From positions 32,365-96,364 of the forward strand of contig NZ_PZJU01000012.1 of the NCBI RefSeq assembly GCF_003206715.1: a stretch of 64,000 nucleotides of DNA, read 5' to 3'. Under the pieces are notes generated by a model, which did no database searches, was not told where the DNA came from, and worked only from the letters and a program-made list of their open reading frames with translations. The DNA comes from Salinicola peritrichatus. Its GTDB lineage: Bacteria > Pseudomonadota > Gammaproteobacteria > Pseudomonadales > Halomonadaceae. Made by a program: the position numbers and the translations under genes. Positions within the stretch are counted from its first letter, which is position 1. The number at the start of each line of letters is the position of its first letter. Positions 57,591 to 64,000 of this stretch are shown here, one piece after another.

Positions 57591-59204
57591 ATGAGCGACC
57601 AACCAACCTCATCGGCGAACGAGCCGGGCGCGCAAGCGACTGCGGCCGAGCCGGCGACGCTGCCATCGCGTGGCGGACTGTTGCGCTCGGGGCTGGTGGT
57701 CAGCACGATGACCTTGCTGTCGCGTGTCCTGGGCCTGCTGCGGGACGTGGTGATCGCCGCACTGCTCGGCGCCGGTAGCGGTGCGGACGCCTTCTTCGTC
57801 GCCTTCAAGATTCCCAACTTCATGCGCCGGCTGTTCGCCGAGGGGGCGTTCAACCAGGCCTTCGTGCCGGTGTTGTCGGAATACGCCACCCAGCGCACCC
57901 GCGCCGAAGTGCGCGAGCTGCTCGATGCGGTCTCCGGCGGCCTGAGTGTCGTGCTGGCGCTGATCACGGCACTGGCGATCGTCGCCGCACCCTGGCTGGC
58001 ATGGCTGTTCGCGCCCGGTTTCAAGGCCGATCCCGGTAAGCTGGCGCTGACTGCCGAGATGCTGCGGCTGACGTTCCCCTACCTGCTGCTGATCTCGTTG
58101 ACGGCGTTCGCTGGCAGCGTGCTCAATACCTGGGAGCGCTTCGCGATTCCGGCATTCACGCCGGTACTGCTCAATCTCTGCCTGATCGGCTCGGCACTGT
58201 GGCTGACCCCGCTGATGAGCGATCCGGCGTTGGGCCTCGCCTGGGGTGTACTGATTGCCGGCGCCGCCCAGTTGCTGTTCCAGTTGCCGTTTCTGGCCCG
58301 GCTGGGGCTGACGCCACGGCCGTGGCCGCGCTTCCGGCATCCCGGTGTGAGACGCATCCTGCGCCTGATGGTGCCGGCGCTGTTCGGCGTCTCGGTGTCG
58401 CAGATCAATCTGCTGCTGGATACCGTGCTGGCGTCGTTCCTGGTCTCCGGCAGCGTCTCCTGGCTCTACTATTCCGACCGCCTGGTGGAGTTGCCGCTGG
58501 GCGTGTTCGGGATCGCCATCGCCACGGTGATCTTGCCGGCGCTCTCCAAGCGCCACGCGGAACAGTCGAGCGAGCATTTCGCACGCATGCTCGACTGGGC
58601 GTTGCGCATGGTGCTGCTGATCGGCCTGCCGGCGGCACTGGCGTTGATCCTGCTGGCCGAGCCGCTGCTGGTCAGCCTGTTTCACTACGGCGCGATGACC
58701 GACCACGACGTGGTGATGGCCGCGCGAAGCCTGCGTGCCTATGCTTTGGGCCTTTTGGCCTTCATGCTGATCAAGGTGCTGGCGCCGGGCTATTTCGCCC
58801 GCCAGGACACCAAGACGCCGGTCAAGATCGGCATCGTGGCGATGTTCGCCAACATGGCGCTGAATCTGGCGCTGATCGTGCCCTTGGCCCACGCCGGCCT
58901 GGCGCTGGCCACGGCACTGTCGGCGTTCCTCAACGCCGGCCTGCTTGGCTTCGGTCTGCGCAGGCAGGGCGTGCTGCGGTTTCAGCCGGGCTGGGGACGC
59001 TATGCGGTCCAGGTGGTGGGCGGTTGTCTGCTGATGGGGGCGGGACTATGGTGGCTCACCCCCGATTGGCATCTCTGGGTCGCCTGGGGAGCGCCGCGGC
59101 GAGTCGCTATATTGCTGGCGCTGGTGATCGGCGGAGCGGCAGCTTATTTCATTTGGCTGGCCTTGAGTGGCGTGCGCTTGAGACACTTCCGCTTGCGTGG
59201 CTGA
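57591..59204 (+). CDS. murJ: MurJ lipid II flippase
   Basis: Moves lipid II across the inner membrane for peptidoglycan synthesis. The 537-residue protein has about 14 hydrophobic segments and the MOP-family N-terminus MTLLSRVLGLLRDVVIAALLG with the GADAFFVAFKIPNFMRRLFAEGAF stretch carrying conserved charged residues. The start is either ATG 57591 or GTG 57576 (five codons longer); neither has a strong ribosome site. The rpsT-murJ-ribF-ileS-lspA order is standard. Confidence 0.95.
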   Translation: MSDQPTSSANEPGAQATAAEPATLPSRGGLLRSGLVVSTMTLLSRVLGLLRDVVIAALLGAGSGADAFFVAFKIPNFMRRLFAEGAFNQAFVPVLSEYATQRTRAEVRELLDAVSGGLSVVLALITALAIVAAPWLAWLFAPGFKADPGKLALTAEMLRLTFPYLLLISLTAFAGSVLNTWERFAIPAFTPVLLNLCLIGSALWLTPLMSDPALGLAWGVLIAGAAQLLFQLPFLARLGLTPRPWPRFRHPGVRRILRLMVPALFGVSVSQINLLLDTVLASFLVSGSVSWLYYSDRLVELPLGVFGIAIATVILPALSKRHAEQSSEHFARMLDWALRMVLLIGLPAALALILLAEPLLVSLFHYGAMTDHDVVMAARSLRAYALGLLAFMLIKVLAPGYFARQDTKTPVKIGIVAMFANMALNLALIVPLAHAGLALATALSAFLNAGLLGFGLRRQGVLRFQPGWGRYAVQVVGGCLLMGAGLWWLTPDWHLWVAWGAPRRVAILLALVIGGAAAYFIWLALSGVRLRHFRLRG

Positions 59205-59210
59205 GCACGG

Positions 59211-59239
59211 CTGATAGGGGAAAGTCCCTTGGTTATAAT
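59211..59239 (+). promoter_or_regulatory. Sigma-70 promoter for ribF
   Basis: -35 CTGATA (59211-59216), 17-base spacer, consensus -10 TATAAT (59234-59239), 51 bases before the ribF start. Confidence 0.65.
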
Positions 59240-59290
59240 GAGACCCTTTGCCATGGCAGCGTGGCTTGCGCTGAAACGGGAACAGACCCT

Positions 59291-60418
59291 ATGGAACTGA
59301 TCCGAGGCCTGCACAATCTGCCCCCCCAGGGTGCTTCGCGTGGGTGCGTGGCCACCATCGGCAACTTCGACGGCGTGCACCTCGGCCATCAGGCGATTCT
59401 GGAGCAGCTGAAGGCGCTCTCGCAGGCGCTGGCGTTGCCGCTGACGGTGGTGATCTTCGAGCCTCAGCCGCGGGAATACTTCGCCGGCGATCAAGCGCCG
59501 CCGAGATTGACGCGTCTGCGCGACAAGGTCGCGTTGCTGGCTGCCTACGGCGCCGATCGGATCCTCTGCCTGCCGTTCAACGACGCCTTGCGCAGCTTGA
59601 CCGCCCGGCAGTTCATCGAGCGCGTGCTGATCGATGGGCTGCGGGTACGCCATCTGGTGGTCGGCGACGATTTCCGCTTCGGCTGCGACCGTGCCGGTGA
59701 CTTCACGCTGCTGCAGGCGGTCGGTCGCGAGCGGGGTTTCGCCGTCGAGCACACGCGCACGTTCACCCTCGACGACGAGCGGGTCTCGAGCACTCGCGTA
59801 CGCACGCTGCTGGCCAGCGGCAACTTCTTCCAGGCCGCGCGGATGCTCGGGCGGCCCTACGCCTACAAGGGTCGCGTGGTGCGTGATCGTCAGTTGGGCC
59901 GTACCATCGGCGTGCCCACTGCCAACATTCCGTTGACGCGGCGGCCGCTGGCGTTGCGCGGTGTGTTCGCCTGTGCCGTGCGATTGCCCGATAGTAAGCG
60001 GGATAAGGGCGAGTGGAACCCGGGCGAGTGGGCCCGTGGCGTGGCCAACATCGGTTGGCGGCCCACCGTCGGCGCCGAGCGGCCGATGCTTGAAGTGCAC
60101 CTGCTCGATCGCGAGCTCGATCTCTACGGCCAGTCGTTGACGGTGGTGCCCTGCGCGCGGCTGCGCGGCGAGATCAAGTTCGACGATTTCAACGCCCTGG
60201 TGGCCCAGATTCATCGCGATCTCGACAATGCCCGGCGCTATTTCCCCCGGGCGGCGGAGACCGCGGCCAGCGGCCGTGTCGCTTGCGAGGCCATCGGTCT
60301 CGATGCCGTGACGCTGCCGCAGGCGGAGTTTCCCCTGGCATCGGCGCCGCTGCCGCCCGAAACCTCGAATGCCGGCGCCCACGCGGGCCCGGCGTCCAGC
60401 GATACCCAAGATGACTGA
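59291..60418 (+). CDS. ribF: Riboflavin kinase / FAD synthetase
   Basis: Bifunctional: phosphorylates riboflavin to FMN and adenylates FMN to FAD. The 375-residue protein has the N-terminal nucleotidyl transferase motifs (IGNFDGVHLGHQAIL, DDFRFGCDRAGDF, SSTRVRTLLASGNF) and the C-terminal kinase (GRTIGVPTANIPL, ANIGWRPTVGAERPMLEVHL). About 55 residues beyond the usual end form an Ala/Pro-rich tail. The start at 59291 (MELIRGLHNLPP) is the family N-terminus; the open frame extends far upstream across murJ without meaning. Confidence 0.95.
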   Translation: MELIRGLHNLPPQGASRGCVATIGNFDGVHLGHQAILEQLKALSQALALPLTVVIFEPQPREYFAGDQAPPRLTRLRDKVALLAAYGADRILCLPFNDALRSLTARQFIERVLIDGLRVRHLVVGDDFRFGCDRAGDFTLLQAVGRERGFAVEHTRTFTLDDERVSSTRVRTLLASGNFFQAARMLGRPYAYKGRVVRDRQLGRTIGVPTANIPLTRRPLALRGVFACAVRLPDSKRDKGEWNPGEWARGVANIGWRPTVGAERPMLEVHLLDRELDLYGQSLTVVPCARLRGEIKFDDFNALVAQIHRDLDNARRYFPRAAETAASGRVACEAIGLDAVTLPQAEFPLASAPLPPETSNAGAHAGPASSDTQDD

Positions 60419-60419
60419 A

Positions 60420-60503
60420 ACAGCCTTGAGCGCCCTGAATACAGCCCTGAGCGATCTGATAATAGCCCTGAGCGCCCTGAATACAGCCCTGAGCGGACCG
60501 AAA
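60420..60503. repeat. Four 21-bp tandem repeats between ribF and ileS
   Basis: Units at 60420, 60441, 60462 and 60483 follow ACAGCCCTGAGCGCCCTGAAT with a few changes. A degenerate fifth unit (AAGCCATGAGCG) supplies the ileS ATG. The repeats contain no stop in the shared ribF/ileS frame and would encode seven-residue units such as NSPERPE and YSPERSD. Confidence 0.85.
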
Positions 60504-60508
60504 AAGCC

Positions 60509-63358
60509 ATGAGCGACTACAAGCACACTCTGAACCTGCCATCGACCGACTTCCCCATGCGCGGCAACCTGCCGTCGCGGGAGCCGGCGCGAATTGCGCA
60601 GTGGAATGACATGAACCTCTACGCCAAGTTGCGCGAGGCGCGTCGTGGCCGTGAGCGGTTCGTGCTGCATGACGGCCCGCCATACGCCAATGGCAGCATT
60701 CATATCGGGCATGCGGTCAACAAGCTGCTCAAGGACTTCATCGTCAAGTCGAAGAGCCTGGCCGGCTTCGACGCGCCCTACGTGCCGGGCTGGGACTGCC
60801 ATGGCCTGCCGATCGAGCACAAGGTCGAGACCACCCACGGCAAGCATCTGCTGGCCGACGAAGCCCGCGCGCTGTGTCGTGAATATGCAGCGGCCCAGGT
60901 CGAGGTGCAGAAGGAAGGTTTCGTACGCCTCGGTGTCCAGGGCGATTGGGACAATCCCTACCTGACCATGAACTTCGTCAACGAGGCGGGCGAGATTCGC
61001 GCGCTGGCCGAAATGGTCAAGGGCGGCTATGTGTTCAAGGGCCTGAAGCCGGTCAACTGGTGCTTCGATTGTGGCTCGGCCCTGGCCGAGGCGGAAGTCG
61101 AATATCAGGACAAGCAATCCGACGCCATCGATGTCGCTTTCCCCAGCGTCGACGAGGCCAGGCTGGCCGCGGCCTTCGGCCTCGATGCGCTACCCAAGCC
61201 GGCGGCGGCGGTGATCTGGACCACCACGCCCTGGACCATTCCCGCCAACCAGGCGCTGAACGTCCATCCCGACTTTACCTATGCGCTGGTCGATACCGGC
61301 GAACGTTTGCTGCTGCTGGCCGAGGAGCTGGTCGAATCGAGCCTCGCGCGCTTCGGCCTGGAAGGCGAGATCATCGCCACCGCGCCCGGCGCGGCGCTGG
61401 AGCTTCTCGAATTCCGCCATCCGCTGGCCGAGCTCGATGCCGGTTACGACCGGCGCGCTCCGCTGTACATCGCCGATTACGTCGAGCTGGGGGCAGGCAC
61501 GGGGATTGTTCATTCGGCGCCGGCCTATGGCGAGGACGACTTCGTCTCCTGTCGTCGCTATGGCATGAGCTTCGACGAGATTCTCAACCCGGTGCAGAGC
61601 AACGGCGTCTACGCCGACGACCTGCCGCTGTTTGGTGGCCAGATGATCTGGAAGGCCAACCCTCGGATCGTCGCCAGGCTGGAAGAGGCCGGGGCGCTGA
61701 TGGCGCACGAGAAGATCAGCCACAGTTATATGCACTGCTGGCGCCACAAGACGCCGGTGATCTACCGCGCCACGGCGCAGTGGTTCGTCGGCATGGATAT
61801 CGAAGGTGCCGACGGCAGGACGCTGCGCGACAAGGCGCTGGCCGGTGTCGAGGCCACCGACTTCATTCCCGCCTGGGGCAAGGCGCGGCTGCATTCGATG
61901 ATCGCCAACCGTCCCGACTGGTGCATCTCGCGCCAGCGCAACTGGGGCGTGCCGATTCCGTTCTTCCTGCACAAGGCCAGCGGCGAGCTGCATCCGCGTA
62001 CCGTCGAGTTGATGGAGGATGTGGCCAAGCGCGTCGAGCAGGAAGGTATCGAGGCCTGGTTCCGGCTCGACCCGAGCGAACTGCTGGGCGACGAGGCGGC
62101 GGATTACGAAAAAGTCACCGATACCCTCGATGTCTGGTTCGACTCCGGCACCACCCACTGGCACGTGCTGCGCGGCTCGCATCCGCTCGGCCACGACCAG
62201 GGCCCGCGTGCGGACATCTACCTCGAAGGCTCCGATCAGCATCGCGGCTGGTTCCACTCGTCGCTGCTGACCGGCTGCGCGATCGACGGCCACGCGCCCT
62301 ACAAGGCGCTGCTGACCCACGGTTTCACCGTCGACGAGAAGGGCCGCAAGATGTCCAAGTCGCTGGGCAACGTGGTCGCGCCGCAGCAGGTGATGGACAA
62401 GCTCGGCGCCGACATCCTGCGCCTGTGGGTGGCCTCCACCGACTACTCCGGCGAGATGGCGGTCTCCGACGAGATCCTCAAGCGCACCGCCGACGTCTAC
62501 CGGCGCATCCGTAACACCTCGCGTTTTCTGCTCGCCAACCTGAGCGGCTTCGATCCGGCCAGCCATGCCGTCGCGTTCGACGACATGCTGGCGCTGGACC
62601 GCTGGGCGGTGGATCGCGCCGCGTTGCTGCAGGAGCGTATCCGGCAAGCCTATGCCGACTACCGCTTCCGCGATGTCTATCAGCAGGTCCACGACTTCTG
62701 CGCGCGGGACATGGGCGGCTTCTACCTCGACATCATCAAGGATCGCCAGTACACCACCCAGGCCGACTCGCTGGCGCGGCGCAGCTGCCAGACCGCGCTC
62801 TATCACATCGTCGAGGCGCTTGCGCGCTGGGTGGCGCCGATCCTGTCGTTCACCGGCGAGGAAATCTACGAGAACATCCCCGGTCAACGAGCCGAGAGCG
62901 TGCTGCTCGAGACCTATTACCAAGGGCTCGCCACGCTGCCGGAAGATGCGCCGATGGGGCGCCAGTTCTGGGAGCGGGTGATGGCGGTCAAGCAGGCGGT
63001 CAACAAGCAGCTGGAAGACGCACGCAACGCCGGCGTCATCAAGGGTTCGCTGGACAGCGAAATCATGCTCTACGTCGACGGGGAACTGCACGCGCTGTTG
63101 GCGCAGCTCGAAGATGAGCTGCGCTTCGTGCTGATCACCTCGGAAGCGACATTGGCGCCGCTCAGCGAAGGTATCGACGCCAACGCCACCGAACTCGACG
63201 GCCTCATGGTCACCGTGCGCATGAGCCCTCACGAGAAAGACGAACGCAGTTGGGAACGCCGCCCCGACGTGGGAACGCATCCCGATCATCCGACGTTGTC
63301 GGCGCGCTCGATCGCTAATCTGCCGGATGGCCCGGGAGAGGTACGCCGCTTTGCCTGA
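60509..63358 (+). CDS. ileS: Isoleucyl-tRNA synthetase
   Basis: Charges tRNA-Ile and edits valine. The 949-residue protein has the HIGH motif as GSIHIGHA (residues 62-69), the editing domain ([14 protein letters not shown]), and KMSKS in [10 protein letters not shown] near residue 615. The C-terminal zinc-finger region keeps its framework ([14 protein letters not shown]...GEVRRFA), but the four expected cysteines are replaced by Asp and Ser (KDERSW; LSARS). Start [20 protein letters not shown] is typical. Same frame as ribF. Confidence 0.96.
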   Translation: MSDYKHTLNLPSTDFPMRGNLPSREPARIAQWNDMNLYAKLREARRGRERFVLHDGPPYANGSIHIGHAVNKLLKDFIVKSKSLAGFDAPYVPGWDCHGLPIEHKVETTHGKHLLADEARALCREYAAAQVEVQKEGFVRLGVQGDWDNPYLTMNFVNEAGEIRALAEMVKGGYVFKGLKPVNWCFDCGSALAEAEVEYQDKQSDAIDVAFPSVDEARLAAAFGLDALPKPAAAVIWTTTPWTIPANQALNVHPDFTYALVDTGERLLLLAEELVESSLARFGLEGEIIATAPGAALELLEFRHPLAELDAGYDRRAPLYIADYVELGAGTGIVHSAPAYGEDDFVSCRRYGMSFDEILNPVQSNGVYADDLPLFGGQMIWKANPRIVARLEEAGALMAHEKISHSYMHCWRHKTPVIYRATAQWFVGMDIEGADGRTLRDKALAGVEATDFIPAWGKARLHSMIANRPDWCISRQRNWGVPIPFFLHKASGELHPRTVELMEDVAKRVEQEGIEAWFRLDPSELLGDEAADYEKVTDTLDVWFDSGTTHWHVLRGSHPLGHDQGPRADIYLEGSDQHRGWFHSSLLTGCAIDGHAPYKALLTHGFTVDEKGRKMSKSLGNVVAPQQVMDKLGADILRLWVASTDYSGEMAVSDEILKRTADVYRRIRNTSRFLLANLSGFDPASHAVAFDDMLALDRWAVDRAALLQERIRQAYADYRFRDVYQQVHDFCARDMGGFYLDIIKDRQYTTQADSLARRSCQTALYHIVEALARWVAPILSFTGEEIYENIPGQRAESVLLETYYQGLATLPEDAPMGRQFWERVMAVKQAVNKQLEDARNAGVIKGSLDSEIMLYVDGELHALLAQLEDELRFVLITSEATLAPLSEGIDANATELDGLMVTVRMSPHEKDERSWERRPDVGTHPDHPTLSARSIANLPDGPGEVRRFA

Positions 63359-63386
63359 TGCTCCTTCGTCCCGAGCGGCGGTGCGC

Positions 63387-63914
63387 ATGCATCGCCCGTT
63401 GCGCTGGCTGTGGCTGTCGCTGGCGGTGGTTGTGCTCGATCTCGGCGTCAAGGCGCTGGCTTCGGCGCATCTCGAATACGGGCGTCCGCTCGAAGTGCTG
63501 CCGGTCTTCAATCTGACGCTGCTGCACAATACCGGCGCGGCGTTCAGCTTCCTGGCCGAGCACGCCGGCTGGCAGCGCTGGCTGTTCGCGCTCATCGCGA
63601 TCGGCGCCAGCATCGGCCTGACGCTGTGGCTGTCGCGATTGAAGCGCGGCGAAACGTTGACCGCGATCTCGCTGACGCTGGTGATCGGCGGCGCCATCGG
63701 CAATCTCTACGACCGTCTGGCACACGGCTATGTGGTCGACTACCTGTCGTTCCATTGGGGACCCTACTATTATCCAGCATTCAATCTGGCCGATACCGCG
63801 ATCACGCTGGGAGCCATCGGGCTGATCCTGTCGTCGCTGTTCGATTCGCGCCGGACCAGGGCGTCCCGCGCTTCCAGCGAGAACAAATCTTCTTCAACCA
63901 GGGGTGACTCATGA
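63387..63914 (+). CDS. lspA: Lipoprotein signal peptidase II
   Basis: Aspartic protease that cleaves prolipoprotein signal peptides in the inner membrane. From the ATG at 63387 the product has 175 residues with four membrane segments; catalytic Asp residues are seen in GNLYDRLAHGYVVDYLSFHWG and FNLADTAI. Earlier in-frame starts, TTG 63351 (with GGGAGAGG about 9 bases upstream) and ATG 63327, overlap or abut ileS and cannot be excluded. The stop overlaps the fkpB start (ATGA). Confidence 0.93.
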   Translation: MHRPLRWLWLSLAVVVLDLGVKALASAHLEYGRPLEVLPVFNLTLLHNTGAAFSFLAEHAGWQRWLFALIAIGASIGLTLWLSRLKRGETLTAISLTLVIGGAIGNLYDRLAHGYVVDYLSFHWGPYYYPAFNLADTAITLGAIGLILSSLFDSRRTRASRASSENKSSSTRGDS

Positions 63915-64000
63915 ACGAGAGCGACCATCGCGGCGGGAACGACTACCGTATCGACGACGGCATGGAAGTCACGCTGCACTTCACGGTGAAGCTGGAAGAC
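63911..64000 (+). CDS. fkpB: FKBP-type peptidyl-prolyl isomerase, partial
   Basis: The first 30 codons of an SlpA/FkpB-type isomerase, cut by the window end. MEVTLHFTVKLED near the end of the visible part matches the family's first strand. It is coupled to lspA by an ATGA overlap, the usual ileS-lspA-fkpB order. Confidence 0.85.
   Translation, partial: MNESDHRGGNDYRIDDGMEVTLHFTVKLED

Noticed and set aside
61190-63703. Large antisense open frame (837 codons) over ileS
   Set aside because: Mirrors codon bias of ileS; no motif or ribosome site.

Overview
The window is high-GC bacterial DNA. Gene order (uvrA, MFS, ssb; fabA, fabB; ispB, rplU, rpmA, obgE, proB; rpsT, murJ, ribF, ileS, lspA, fkpB) and protein sequences point to a gammaproteobacterium, most likely a Halomonadaceae member (Halomonas/Salinicola-like). 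The genus is inferred from gene order and general similarity, not from a search.

Layout. 0-5.2 kb: uvrA, a YajR-like MFS exporter and ssb, ending in a terminator directly followed by an ORF-less group IIC intron (5197-5845). 5.8-12.4 kb: an AT-rich spacer and the pgaABCD operon for poly-N-acetylglucosamine. 12.6-25.1 kb: a pyridine-ring catabolic island with two related TetR regulators at its ends, nicE-nicD-nicX-nicF (lower nicotinate pathway: 2,5-dihydroxypyridine to N-formylmaleamate, maleamate, maleate, fumarate), an NCS2 nucleobase-type permease, a five-gene branched-chain-amino-acid-type ABC importer and a NicC-like flavin monooxygenase. A 19-bp AT-rich motif recurs upstream of the island's transcription units.

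25.2-36.1 kb: the most unusual region. A GntR/FCD regulator and an Amt-like membrane protein without the twin histidines face a seven-gene operon. The operon encodes a split PEP-synthase-like phosphotransferase (621 + 365 aa, laid out like phenylphosphate synthase), a three-subunit molybdenum hydroxylase with a CoxG-like protein, and an HD-like protein. Two perfect palindromes in the divergent promoter are the likely GntR operators. The substrate is unknown; the gene set suggests activation and oxidation of an aromatic or N-heterocyclic compound.

36.3-51.9 kb: an OPT transporter, an SMP-30 lactonase, a RmlD-like protein plus a PlsC acyltransferase, fabA/fabB, a GGDEF-EAL protein beside a MerR regulator, a CbiX-like protein, a TIGR01777 epimerase-family protein and rapA. 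Two inverted-repeat-bounded noncoding elements lie next to rapA, and a third lies after livF. 52-64 kb: tRNA-Pro(CGG) and housekeeping genes, with a triple 75-bp tandem repeat between rpsT and murJ, a 21-bp repeat between ribF and ileS, and an IleRS whose C-terminal zinc-finger cysteines are all replaced.

CO-dehydrogenase-type names for the molybdenum hydroxylase describe family only; its active-site loop is not that of a CO dehydrogenase. All functional calls come from reading motifs and context.
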